DNA from: Rhodospirillales bacterium 24-66-33
GTDB taxonomy: Bacteria; Pseudomonadota; Alphaproteobacteria; Reyranellales; Reyranellaceae
Assembly (NCBI GenBank): GCA_002281855.1
Contig: NCHQ01000001.1
Location: 248,001-312,000, forward strand
Length of the DNA: 64,000 nt
Direction of reading: 5' to 3'
Shown piece after piece: positions 8,770-16,586 of this stretch. Each line of letters begins with the position of its first letter. Within the stretch, counting starts at the first letter, position 1. The notes beneath the pieces were generated by a model. That model searched no databases. It worked only from the letters and a program-made list of their open reading frames with translations, and had not been told where the DNA came from. Both the position numbers and the translations under genes were made by a program.

Positions 8770-9597
8770 TCAAGCCCTCTCTTCGAGCGCGAGGACAGTT
8801 TCGACTTCCGCCGCGGCGCGGCGGCGTTCGGTGAGGCGCTGTGCGGCATCGAGCACGTTGGGATCGTCGAGGCCGGGATAGATGCTGCGGATGACATCAC
8901 CGCTGACACCGGCCGGTGGACCGTCATAGACGACGCGGCCGGCCGACAGACCGATGACACGCTCGGCGAACTCCAGGGCATAATCGATCTGGTGGAGATT
9001 GCAGAGGACCGCGATGTTGGAATCCTTGCAGCTCTTCTTCAGGTAGTTCAGCACGGTCCGCGAAGTCTTGGGATCTAGGCTCGCCACCGGCTCGTCGGCC
9101 AGCATGAATTTGGGCTGCTGGGCCAGAGCGCGGGCGATGCCGACCCGCTGCTGTTCGCCGCCCGACAGCGCATCGGCGCGGTTGCGCGCCTTGTGGGACA
9201 TCGCGACCTGCTCGAGGCAATGCTGGGCGATCTTCACATCCGCCTCGGGGAAGAGCTGCAGGCAGCTGAGGACCGGCGAGAGATCGGCCATGCGGCCGAC
9301 CAGCACGTTCTTCAGCACGCTCAGGCGCTTCACCAGATTGTGCTGCTGGAAGATCATGGCGACGTTGCGCCTGAGCAGGCGCAGGTCGCGACGGTTTGAC
9401 GACAGGGACGTGCCGTCGACCACGATGTCGCCGGCCGTCGGCTCGATCAGCCGGTTGATGCAGCGCAGCAGGGTCGACTTGCCCGCACCCGACGGTCCCA
9501 GCACGACGACGAACTCGCCGGGCCGGATCGAGAGGCTGACATCCTGCAGTGCCTGATGGTCGCCGTAGGATTTGGCGAGTCCGAGGATTTCGATCAT
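8770..9597 (-). CDS. phnC: Phosphonate ABC transporter ATPase PhnC
   Basis: ATP-hydrolysing subunit, 275 residues. It shows Walker [10 protein letters not shown] near residue 35, Q-loop IFQQHN, signature LSGGEQQRV, Walker B FMLADEP and a switch-region histidine in [15 protein letters not shown] seven bases ahead supports the ATG. The C-terminal 40 residues ([20 protein letters not shown]) are an Ala/Arg/Glu-rich helix beyond the core. It works with PhnE at the inner membrane and receives ligand-loaded PhnD. Confidence 0.94.
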   Translation of the reverse strand: MIEILGLAKSYGDHQALQDVSLSIRPGEFVVVLGPSGAGKSTLLRCINRLIEPTAGDIVVDGTSLSSNRRDLRLLRRNVAMIFQQHNLVKRLSVLKNVLVGRMADLSPVLSCLQLFPEADVKIAQHCLEQVAMSHKARNRADALSGGEQQRVGIARALAQQPKFMLADEPVASLDPKTSRTVLNYLKKSCKDSNIAVLCNLHQIDYALEFAERVIGLSAGRVVYDGPPAGVSGDVIRSIYPGLDDPNVLDAAQRLTERRRAAAEVETVLALEERA

Positions 9598-9625
9598 CGT
9601 TCGATCTCCCTGGTACGGGCCTGGG

Positions 9626-10516
9626 CTACTTCTGCTTCTTGAGATCGATGTTGGCGAGCTTGGCGGTCTCGCGCACGACGTCGTAGGCCTGGTCGTTGGT
9701 TTCCTTGAAGCCGTTCAGCTTTCCCTGGTCGGACCAGTTGAGGTCCTTGATCGACAGGAAGGCGGCCTTCACCTTGGCTTTGGTCTCGGGCGACAGGTCC
9801 TTGCGCCACACCATCGGCGATTCCGGGATCGGCGCGGACTCCCAAACGACCTGGATCTGGTCGGCCTTGATGTGGCCCTTGGCAATGGCGGCATCGAGGA
9901 TGCGGTCGGCGATGGTCGCGGCATCGACCTTGCCGTTGGCGACGGCCAGCGCATTGGCGTCGTGCGCGCCGGTGAACAGCACGGTCTTGAAGTCGCGCTT
10001 GGGCTCGATGCCGGCCTTGAGGAGACCCGCCAGAGGGAATGCATAGCCCGAGGTCGAGGCCGGATCGACGAAGGCGAAGTTCTTGCCCTTGAGATCGTCG
10101 AGGGTTTTGATGCCGCTCGACTTCAGGGCGATGATCTTGCTGTGATAGTAGGTGCGGCCGGCCTTGGCGGTCTCGGCGATCGCGAAGGCCTCGACCGGCG
10201 TCACGGTGGTGGCCAGCACGTAGGAAAAGGGCCCGAGATAGGCGATGTCGAGATGCTTGGCGCGCAGGGCCTCGATGACGCCATTATAGTCGGTGGCGAC
10301 GAAGCCCTGGACCTTCATGCCGGAATTCTTCTCGACCGCGTCGAGAATGTCCTTGCTCTGGGCCAGCATCGCCCGCGAATCCTCGGAGGGAATCAGTCCG
10401 ACCTTGAGGACCTGCTGGGCCTGGGCGTGAGCCGCGCCCCAGGTGCCGAGGGTCCCGCCGGCCAGCAGCGAACCGGCGGTCAAAAGCCCGAAATCGCGAC
10501 GCGTCATCCTGGTCAT
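9626..10516 (-). CDS. phnD: Phosphonate-type periplasmic binding protein PhnD
   Basis: Receptor of 296 residues in the PhnD/PtxB/phosphite-binding family. The N-terminus carries a twin-arginine signal, TRRDFGLLTAGSLLAGG, before an AHAQA cleavage site. The mature protein begins VLKVGLIPSEDSRAM and includes YLGPFSYVLA and FVDPASTSGYAFP, the segments that build the phosphonate pocket in this family. GGAGG precedes the ATG by eight bases. It is the first transporter gene, 36 bases after the iron-dependent dehydrogenase, so the four genes probably form one unit. No C-P lyase or phosphonatase gene is in the window, so the exact phosphorus ligand is unresolved. Confidence 0.92.
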   Translation of the reverse strand: MTRMTRRDFGLLTAGSLLAGGTLGTWGAAHAQAQQVLKVGLIPSEDSRAMLAQSKDILDAVEKNSGMKVQGFVATDYNGVIEALRAKHLDIAYLGPFSYVLATTVTPVEAFAIAETAKAGRTYYHSKIIALKSSGIKTLDDLKGKNFAFVDPASTSGYAFPLAGLLKAGIEPKRDFKTVLFTGAHDANALAVANGKVDAATIADRILDAAIAKGHIKADQIQVVWESAPIPESPMVWRKDLSPETKAKVKAAFLSIKDLNWSDQGKLNGFKETNDQAYDVVRETAKLANIDLKKQK

Positions 10517-10552
10517 TTTTGTTTCCTCCGTGGTTTTCTTTTCTTTGACTGA

Positions 10553-11689
10553 CTAAGCGGCCATTTCGGCCAACAGCGCCTCCCGGCGTCCGATGAAGTT
10601 GCGTCCGCGGTCGCCTGCCAGCGCGTCGTCGACGAGCCGCGCCCAGTCGCGGGCGGCGATGCCGTGTGCGGTGGCATCCGGAGAGATGCCGAGTTTCTTC
10701 AGGAAGGTTTCGAGGCGTGCGGCGCCCGCCAGCAGGTCGTTGCCGAAGATGCGCCGCAGCGAGGCATCGCACGCAACATCGCAGCCCGCGACGGCGCGCA
10801 TCACCATGGGCAGGCTGAACGAGCAGGCGATGCCGTGCGGGACACCGTGGTGGAGGGTGAGGTGATAGGACAGCGAATGGGCGAGCGCGGTGCGCGTGTT
10901 GGAAAAGGCGAGCCCGGCGAACAGGCTGGCGCGTGCCAGCCGCGTCCGCAGCGCCTCGTTCCTGAGATCGTCTGCCAGCAGCGGCAGGGCCTCGATCACC
11001 TCGCGCGCGGCGACCTCGGCGAGCGAACTCGATACCGGGTTGGCGTTGACGTTCCAGATGCTTTCCAGCGCGTGGCTGAGCGCGTCGAGGCCGGTGCTGA
11101 TCGTGATGGCGCGCGGCAGGCCGACCGTCAGCAGCGGGTCGACCAGCGCCACCTCGGGATAGAGCGTCTCGCGGGCCAGCGAGTACTTCTTCATGGCGCC
11201 GGTATCCCAGACCGTGGCCCAGGAGGTGACCTCGCTGCCGGTGCCCGCGGTGGTGGGGATGGCGATGATCCGCGTACGGCCCAGCGCCTCGCCGTCCTTG
11301 CCGGTCGCCAGGTGGCGGCGCACCGTCTCGAAGTCGCCCTTGGCGGCAGCCAGCACCTTGGCGGCATCCATCACCGAGCCGCCGCCCAGCGCCACGATGG
11401 CTTCGACGGGCCGCTTGGCTGTCGCATAGGTCCGGCAGGACTCGGCGAGGCCAACGAAATCGGGATTGGGACCGATGTTGCTCACCGTCACGGCCGGCGC
11501 GCCGGCCTGGGCCACGACGCGCCGCGCGAGGTCGGCGAAGACACCACCGCCATTGGCATCGTCGTAGGTCACGAGACAGTAGGGCCGGCCCGCCAGCACC
11601 TTGCCCAGCGTCTCGAAGACGCCGGCGCCGAACTTCACGTCGACCGGATTCCGGTAGCGCCACATCCGCGCGTTGCTCCCAAGACTCAT
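10553..11689 (-). CDS. Iron-containing alcohol dehydrogenase (phosphonate-linked)
   Basis: Group III NAD(P)-dependent dehydrogenase of 378 residues. The NAD loop GGGSVMDAAK is followed by IPTTAGTGSEVT, and the iron site is readable as the Asp/His pair in DALSHALE and the two histidines of HSLSYHLTLHHGVPHG. The start MSLGSNARMWRYRNPV is where family similarity begins; the open frame continues upstream only as the antisense of the LysR gene. It heads the phnDCE transcript and faces lysR. Members beside phosphonate genes include phosphonoacetaldehyde reductases, so a phosphonoacetaldehyde/hydroxyethylphosphonate interconversion is a reasonable guess, but no residue proves it. Other short aldehydes remain possible. 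Confidence 0.88.
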   Translation of the reverse strand: MSLGSNARMWRYRNPVDVKFGAGVFETLGKVLAGRPYCLVTYDDANGGGVFADLARRVVAQAGAPAVTVSNIGPNPDFVGLAESCRTYATAKRPVEAIVALGGGSVMDAAKVLAAAKGDFETVRRHLATGKDGEALGRTRIIAIPTTAGTGSEVTSWATVWDTGAMKKYSLARETLYPEVALVDPLLTVGLPRAITISTGLDALSHALESIWNVNANPVSSSLAEVAAREVIEALPLLADDLRNEALRTRLARASLFAGLAFSNTRTALAHSLSYHLTLHHGVPHGIACSFSLPMVMRAVAGCDVACDASLRRIFGNDLLAGAARLETFLKKLGISPDATAHGIAARDWARLVDDALAGDRGRNFIGRREALLAEMAA

Positions 11690-11742
11690 TGGCTTGGACT
11701 TGTCGTCCTTTTGACAATCTTCCGGCCGGCTCTCACATTTAA

Positions 11743-11766
11743 CCAATTCAAACATTCTCGAATTGG
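11743..11766. promoter_or_regulatory. Perfect inverted repeat between Fe-ADH and lysR (LysR operator candidate)
   Basis: CCAATTC and GAATTGG flank ten bases in the 93-base divergent gap. The run is AT-rich against a GC-rich background. A TTGACA at 11711 on the plus strand lies upstream and could be part of the lysR promoter, which would put the repeat near its start site. Position and symmetry fit autoregulation by the LysR protein, although the even spacing differs from the textbook T-N11-A box. Confidence 0.6.
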
Positions 11767-11782
11767 CATTGAGAAAATCAAT

Positions 11783-12694
11783 ATGAGGCATACGCAGCTC
11801 CGCTCTTTCCACGCGGTTGCGCAGCGGTTGAGCTTCACTGCGGCCGCGCGTGAGCTGGGCGTGAGCCAGCCCACCATCACCACGCAGGTGAAGTCGCTGG
11901 AGCAGGAATTCGGCGTCGAGCTGTTCGTGCGCCGCGGCCGGCGCATCGAACTCACCGAGACCGGCGCCGGTCTTCTGGAGATCGCGCGCCGCCTGTTTGC
12001 CGATGAGAAAGAGGCGGCCGACTACCTCAACGAGACGCGCGGCCTCAGGACCGGTCATCTGCGCGTCGGCGCCGTCGGTCCCTATCATGTCACCGACATG
12101 CTGGCGGCCTTCAACGCGCGCCATCCCGGCCTCTATGTTTCAGTGACTGTCGGCAACTCGCGCGACACGCTCCGCGACCTGCTGGACTATCGGACAGACG
12201 TGGCGGTTCTGGCCCATGTCGATCCCGATCCGCGGCTGGTCGCCATTCCCTATCGCCGCCACCGGGTGATCGCCTTTTGTCCCATCGATCATCCTTTCGC
12301 ACAGCGCCGCAGCATCCGCGCGCGCGACATGGAGGGGCAGCGGCTGGTTGTGCGCGAGGCGGGATCGACGACGCGCCGCGCCTTCGACCAGGCGATGCGC
12401 GAGGCTGACGTGCGGCCCAAGGTCGTGATGGAGATTGGCAGCCGTGAATCGATCCGCGAGGCGGTGGCCAAGGGGATCGGCATGGGCGTGGTGTCGGAGG
12501 CGGAGTTCATCCCCGATCCGCGCATCCGAAAGCTGCCGATCGCGGATACCGAGATCTATACCTACGCCCATGTCGTGCATCTGAAGGAGCGGCAGAAGGC
12601 GCGCCTCGTGCACGCCTTCCTTCAGGTGCTGGCCGGCCTGCTGCCGGTCAGTTCGCCATCCAGCCGCCGTCGACCATCAAATTCTCGCCGGTGA
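11783..12694 (+). CDS. LysR-family transcriptional regulator
   Basis: A 303-residue regulator. The winged helix-turn-helix occupies residues 1-60 (LRSFHAVAQRLSFTAAAREL, then SQPTITTQVKSLEQEFGVEL), followed by the linker and a two-lobed effector domain with GHLRVGAVGPYHV and GIGMGVVSEAEF. The ATG was chosen because the family starts two or three residues before the first helix; the upstream open frame is the antisense of the dehydrogenase. It diverges from the Fe-ADH/phnDCE unit and is the obvious candidate to control it, with a phosphonate or its aldehyde as effector (inference). Its 3' end overlaps the convergent SDR gene by 47 bases. Confidence 0.93.
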   Translation: MRHTQLRSFHAVAQRLSFTAAARELGVSQPTITTQVKSLEQEFGVELFVRRGRRIELTETGAGLLEIARRLFADEKEAADYLNETRGLRTGHLRVGAVGPYHVTDMLAAFNARHPGLYVSVTVGNSRDTLRDLLDYRTDVAVLAHVDPDPRLVAIPYRRHRVIAFCPIDHPFAQRRSIRARDMEGQRLVVREAGSTTRRAFDQAMREADVRPKVVMEIGSRESIREAVAKGIGMGVVSEAEFIPDPRIRKLPIADTEIYTYAHVVHLKERQKARLVHAFLQVLAGLLPVSSPSSRRRPSNSRR

Positions 12695-13406
12695 TGAAGG
12701 TCGCTTCGTCGGAGGCCAGGAACAGCGCGGCGCTGGCCACATCCTCGGAGCGGCCGAGGCGCGGCAGCGGTGTGCGGGCATGGGAATAGTCGATGAAGCG
12801 CGGCTCGATCGCACGGCCGGTCTTGCCGGTGAGGATTTTGCCTGGCGCCACGGCGTTGCAGATGATGCTGTCCCGGCCGTAATCGGAGGCGATCTGGCGC
12901 GTGATGTAGACCACCGCCGACTTCGAGACGCCGTAGGAGAAGTCCTCGGGCGAGGAGATCATGCCGTGCTGGGAGGAGATGTTGACGATGCGCCCGCGCG
13001 CCTCGTTGCGGATCTCCTGGGTCAGCATCCGCCGCACGGCGGCCCGGCACATGAGGAAGACGCCGGTGACGTTCACCTCCATCACCCGGTTCCATTCCTC
13101 GAGGCTCGTGTCGGTGAGCTTCTTCGCCGAACGGATGGCGGCGTCGTTGACCACGATGTCGAGCCGGCCGGTGGGGAGGGCTGCCTGGCGCACCGCCTCC
13201 TCGACGTCCGCCTCTTTCGACACGTCGCCCTGGAAGAAGGGCACGTTCAGGATCCTGTGCGTCGGCTCGCCGCCCTCGACCACCGCCTCGGTGATGTCCA
13301 TCAGGAGCAGGGTCGCGCCCTCCGCCTGGAACTTCTTGGCAATGGCACGACCGATGCCCGATGAGGCACCGGTGATGAGGGCGGTCTTGCCGGCAAGTCG
13401 GTTCAT
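12648..13406 (-). CDS. SDR family oxidoreductase
   Basis: Classical short-chain dehydrogenase of 252 residues. It has the cofactor motif TGASSGIG at residues 12-19, an NDAA variant of the NNAG motif, the catalytic serine in ISSQHG, and the tyrosine/lysine pair in YGVSK. The C-terminal GENLMVDGG is typical. Asp in LLLMDI suggests NAD preference. No good ribosome-binding site precedes the ATG, so translation may depend on the gene upstream, which stops 27 bases earlier. It is the last gene of the long catabolic array and runs 47 bases into lysR on the opposite strand. Substrate unknown. Confidence 0.92.
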   Translation of the reverse strand: MNRLAGKTALITGASSGIGRAIAKKFQAEGATLLLMDITEAVVEGGEPTHRILNVPFFQGDVSKEADVEEAVRQAALPTGRLDIVVNDAAIRSAKKLTDTSLEEWNRVMEVNVTGVFLMCRAAVRRMLTQEIRNEARGRIVNISSQHGMISSPEDFSYGVSKSAVVYITRQIASDYGRDSIICNAVAPGKILTGKTGRAIEPRFIDYSHARTPLPRLGRSEDVASAALFLASDEATFITGENLMVDGGWMAN

Positions 13407-13433
13407 GGCGTCAACCGACGCAAGGATCGTGCC

Positions 13434-14234
13434 CTAGCCGCGCCGCACGCTGGCGCCGCCATCGACCGGCAGGGTCACGCCGGTGATGAAGCTCGCCTCG
13501 TCCGACGCGAGGAAGAGGGCGGCATTGGCGACGTCCCAGCCGGTGCCCATCTTCTTGCGCAGCGGCACCTTGGAATCGCGCTCGGCCTCGACCTCGGCGC
13601 GGCTCTTCTTGAAAGTGCGGGCGCGCGTATCGACGGCCATCGGCGTGTTCATCAGCCCGGGCAGGATCACGTTGGCGCGGATGCCGTATTGCGCGTTCTG
13701 GTAGGCGAGCTGCTCGGTGAACGACACCATCGCCGCCTTGGTTGCCTTGTAGGCGACGTAGGGATAGGTGGTGATGACCGCCATCGACGAGATGTTGATG
13801 ATCACGCCGCTCTGCTGCTCGCGCATGATGGGGATCACGTGCTTGGCGGCGAAGATGCAGCTCTTGAGGTTGATCGCGGTGCAGCGGTCGAACGCTTCCT
13901 CGGTGATGTCGAGCAGTTCGGCGTCGCCGCCCGACAGCGAGACGCCGACATTGTTGTGCAGGATGTCGACTCGCCCCCAGCGGGCGTGCGCCTCGTCGAC
14001 CATCGCCTTGAGATCGTCGCCCCTGGTCACGTCGGCCTTGAAGGCGACCGCCGTGCCCTGGTTCACGCCGATCATCTCGACGGTCTCCTTCGCCGACTCG
14101 AGATTGTGATCGACACAGAGGACCTTGGCGCCCTCGCGCGCGAAGGTGAGCGCGGTGGCGCGGCCGTTGCCCATGCCTTCGCCGGGGCTCTGCCCGGCGC
14201 CGACGACGATGGCGACGCGATCTTTCAGGCGCAT
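13434..14234 (-). CDS. SDR family oxidoreductase
   Basis: Short-chain dehydrogenase of 266 residues with an extended glycine loop, VGAGQSPGEGMGNGRA, instead of the common TGxxxGIG. Other marks are LHNNVG, the serine in ISSMAV, the Tyr-Lys pair in YKATK, and the C-terminal TGVTLPVDGG. CVDHN after the second strand suggests NAD binding. It shares this unusual loop type with the SDR at 14816-15637 two genes upstream, which looks like a local duplication. One base separates its ATG from the stop of the decarboxylase-like gene, and GGGAG lies nine bases ahead. Confidence 0.92.
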   Translation of the reverse strand: MRLKDRVAIVVGAGQSPGEGMGNGRATALTFAREGAKVLCVDHNLESAKETVEMIGVNQGTAVAFKADVTRGDDLKAMVDEAHARWGRVDILHNNVGVSLSGGDAELLDITEEAFDRCTAINLKSCIFAAKHVIPIMREQQSGVIINISSMAVITTYPYVAYKATKAAMVSFTEQLAYQNAQYGIRANVILPGLMNTPMAVDTRARTFKKSRAEVEAERDSKVPLRKKMGTGWDVANAALFLASDEASFITGVTLPVDGGASVRRG

Positions 14235-14235
14235 G

Positions 14236-14790
14236 TCACTTCACTCCCGGAAGCGGATACTGCTTCAGTACTTCCTTGTACTGAGGCTCGTTGTCGATCT
14301 GCATGGTGGCGAGCACGCGGACGACGGCGCAGTAGAAGGCGATGGTGAGCACGAGGTCGGTCATGTGCTCGTCGGACAGCTCCTTCTTGATCTCCGCAAA
14401 GGTCGTGTCGGACATTGCGAGGTCCTTCACCATCTCGCGCGCGCCCCTCAGGATCGCCTTGGCGAGCGGCTCGAGCTGGGAGGGCTTGCCCTCGGTCTCG
14501 GCCATCAGGGCCTGGATGTCCTCGTCGGTGACGCCGAATTCCTTGCCGATCTTCACATGGTGGGTGAACTCGTATTCCGACTTCTCCAGCCAGCCGACCT
14601 GCAGGATGGCGAGCTCGCGCAGGCGGGGATCGAGCTTGCTCTTGAAGCGGATGTAGCCGCCCAGTCCGCTGAAGGCCCGCGCCATGTCGGGCGAGTTGAC
14701 CAGAAGCTTGTGCAGGTTGGTGTTGCGCTTGAGCATGTCGCGATACTCGGGCGCGACCTGGTCGGGCTCGAGATAGGGCAGGCGGGCCAT
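14236..14790 (-). CDS. Carboxymuconolactone decarboxylase-like protein
   Basis: All-helical protein of 184 residues of the AhpD/carboxymuconolactone decarboxylase fold. The core reads LDPRLRELAILQVGWLEKSEYEF followed by THHVKIGKEFGV. The CxxC pair of peroxidase-type AhpD is missing and the site has Glu/His/His instead, so a hydrolase or decarboxylase-type role fits better than antioxidant activity. The ATG at 14790, with GGGAG about eleven bases ahead, matches the family start (MARLPYLEPDQVAPEY). It lies between two related SDRs. The true substrate is unknown; many such proteins sit in lactone and aromatic-acid operons. Confidence 0.88.
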   Translation of the reverse strand: MARLPYLEPDQVAPEYRDMLKRNTNLHKLLVNSPDMARAFSGLGGYIRFKSKLDPRLRELAILQVGWLEKSEYEFTHHVKIGKEFGVTDEDIQALMAETEGKPSQLEPLAKAILRGAREMVKDLAMSDTTFAEIKKELSDEHMTDLVLTIAFYCAVVRVLATMQIDNEPQYKEVLKQYPLPGVK

Positions 14791-14815
14791 CTTGGTTGTT
14801 TCTCCCTCTTTGTAT

Positions 14816-15637
14816 TCAGTGATCTTGTGAATCGCGTTCCGGCCCCTGCAGCGTGACACCGCCGTCGACCACGAGGACCTGGCCGGTGATGTAGCGGGCA
14901 TGGTTGCTCAGCAGGAAGCGCACGGCGTGGCCGACGTCCCAGCCCGTGCCCTCTGTCTTGAGGACGGAGGCCCTGGCGCGCTGGGCGCGCGCGGCCTCGC
15001 TCATGCCGTTGCCGCGGGCATAGACCATCGGCGTGTAGACCGGGCCGGGGCAGATGCAGTTGACGCGGATGCCGTCTCGGCCGTGGTCGACCGCCATTGC
15101 CTGGCTGAGGCCGATGACGGCGGCCTTGGAGGTCGTGTAGGTCGTAAGCCCGCGCGGCCGCAGCGCCGAGATCGACGAGATGTTGACGATCGAGCCGCCC
15201 TTGGCCGTCTTGATCATCGCCGGGATCGCATGCTTGGAAAGCAGGAACATCGTCTCGACGTTGACCTGCATCACGCGGCGATAGTCCTCGGGCTTCTCCT
15301 CGACCACCGAGCCGCGGCTGCCGATACCGATATTGTTGTCGAGGAAATCCAATCGGCCCCATCGGTCGACCGCGGCATCGACCAGCCGCTTGCACTCGGC
15401 TTCCTGTGTCATGTCGCCGGCATGGGCCGCGGCATGCTGGCCGCCCTCGGCCTGGATCATTTCGACCGTTCGTTGCGCGAGCTTCAGGTCGCGGTCGGCC
15501 ACCAGCACGTGGGTGCCGGCACGGGCCAGCAGGATCGCCGCGGCGCGGCCGTTGCCGATACCGTCTCCGACCGCCCCGCCGCCGGAAATGATCGCCACCT
15601 TGCCGGCCAGACCGGCATCGTCCTCGGGACCCTTCAT
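14816..15637 (-). CDS. SDR family oxidoreductase
   Basis: Short-chain dehydrogenase of 273 residues. The cofactor loop is extended, SGGGAVGDGIGNGRA, like that of the SDR at 13434-14234. DNNIGI replaces NNAG, the catalytic serine is in ISSISA, and the Tyr-Lys pair is in YTTSK. A strong AGGAGG is six bases before the ATG, the best in this array, so it may be highly translated. It follows the SMP-30 gene by nine bases. The paired extended-loop SDRs around a decarboxylase-like gene suggest sequential oxidation of one substrate (inference). Confidence 0.92.
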   Translation of the reverse strand: MKGPEDDAGLAGKVAIISGGGAVGDGIGNGRAAAILLARAGTHVLVADRDLKLAQRTVEMIQAEGGQHAAAHAGDMTQEAECKRLVDAAVDRWGRLDFLDNNIGIGSRGSVVEEKPEDYRRVMQVNVETMFLLSKHAIPAMIKTAKGGSIVNISSISALRPRGLTTYTTSKAAVIGLSQAMAVDHGRDGIRVNCICPGPVYTPMVYARGNGMSEAARAQRARASVLKTEGTGWDVGHAVRFLLSNHARYITGQVLVVDGGVTLQGPERDSQDH

Positions 15638-15646
15638 GAATTCCTC

Positions 15647-16486
15647 CTAGGGCAGGCCGGCGCCGGGCACGTCGACCCGCATCGTCTCGATGCGGCCGTC
15701 CTTCTTGTCGGCAATGGCGGGCCCGCTGCCGCTGTTGGTCACGACGAACAGGGTGCGGCGGTCGCGGCCCCCGAGCATGCAGGCATAAGCCGCGCGCTCA
15801 CCGAGATCGAGATCGTGGGTGACCCTGCCGCCTTCGAACACGCGGATCATGTGATGGGTGAAGGCGCCGGTGACCCAGATGCCGCCTTCGGCATCGAGGC
15901 AGATGCCGTCGGGATTGCAGGTCGGCGTCTCGGCCCAGACGCGCCGGTTGGAGAGGGTGCCATCGGCCGCGATGTCGAAAGCGGTGAGCCGCTTGGCGAA
16001 GGTCTCGCCGATGATCATCGTCCTGCCGTCGGGCGTGATGACGGTGCCGTTGGGGAACATGAGATCGTCGGCGGCGGCATGAACCGAGCCGTCGGGGTCG
16101 ACGCGGGCCAGCACGGCGGGGCGCGGCTTCTCGCCGGCGTGCCGGTCGAAGCCGAAGTTGCCGACATAGGCGCGGCCCCAGGCATCGACGATCATGTCGT
16201 TGCACAGACCGGTCGCGATTCCGCCCAGTTCCGCCTCGACGGTGAGCTTGCCGCCGGCGAAGCGCATCAGCCGGCGGTCGGTCATGCTGACGATCAGCAT
16301 TGTGCCGTCGGGTCGCCAGCCCAGTCCGGAGGGCTGTCCGGGCACTTCGACGATCGTATCGGTCTTGCCGCTCTCGTCGACGGTCCGCACCTGGTGGACG
16401 TAGAAGTCGGAGAAATAGAGCCGGTCGTCCCGCCAGCGCGGGCCTTCGCCGAAGGAGAGTCCGTCGAGCAGCGGTTCGAGCTTCAT
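15647..16486 (-). CDS. SMP-30/gluconolactonase family lactonase
   Basis: Six-bladed beta-propeller of 279 residues that hydrolyses sugar or other lactones with a divalent metal. Readable marks are LSFGEGPRWRDDRLYFSD (metal-binding Glu in EGP), CNDMIVDAWGRAYVGN (metal Asn) and CNPDGICLDAEGGIW (metal Asp). AGGA six bases ahead supports ATG 16486. It is probably cytosolic, since no signal peptide is seen. It stands between the MBL hydrolase and the SDR/decarboxylase genes, separated from the MBL gene by a 100-base gap carrying a twin hairpin element. Confidence 0.92.
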   Translation of the reverse strand: MKLEPLLDGLSFGEGPRWRDDRLYFSDFYVHQVRTVDESGKTDTIVEVPGQPSGLGWRPDGTMLIVSMTDRRLMRFAGGKLTVEAELGGIATGLCNDMIVDAWGRAYVGNFGFDRHAGEKPRPAVLARVDPDGSVHAAADDLMFPNGTVITPDGRTMIIGETFAKRLTAFDIAADGTLSNRRVWAETPTCNPDGICLDAEGGIWVTGAFTHHMIRVFEGGRVTHDLDLGERAAYACMLGGRDRRTLFVVTNSGSGPAIADKKDGRIETMRVDVPGAGLP

Positions 16487-16496
16487 GATGCGTCCT

Positions 16497-16575
16497 GCTG
16501 GGGGCGCGCGACTCCAGTCGCGCGTCTTTGCCGGTTCCCGAGATGATCGCGCCACTGGAGTGGCGCGCCCCCAGC
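16497..16575. repeat. Twin-hairpin palindromic element
   Basis: Two self-complementary hairpins in opposite orientation. CGCGCGACT-CC-AGTCGCGCG is at 16505-16524 and CGCGCCACT-GG-AGTGGCGCG at 16548-16567, each with a 9-bp perfect stem. The outer arms 16497-16515 and 16557-16575 also match each other as a 19-base inverted repeat with one mismatch. This REP/BIME-like architecture fills the only long gap inside the catabolic array. A looser relative, GGGCGCGCGACTTCCACGCG, is at 58957. Confidence 0.75.
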
Positions 16576-16586
16576 CAAGCGTCGGA

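Noticed and set aside
10284..11717. 477-residue minus-strand frame overlapping the Fe-ADH and phnD
   Set aside because: It is those two genes read in a shifted frame, with broken motifs.
16497..16575. CRISPR array
   Set aside because: Only two opposed hairpins with no regularly spaced direct repeats. No array was seen anywhere in the window.
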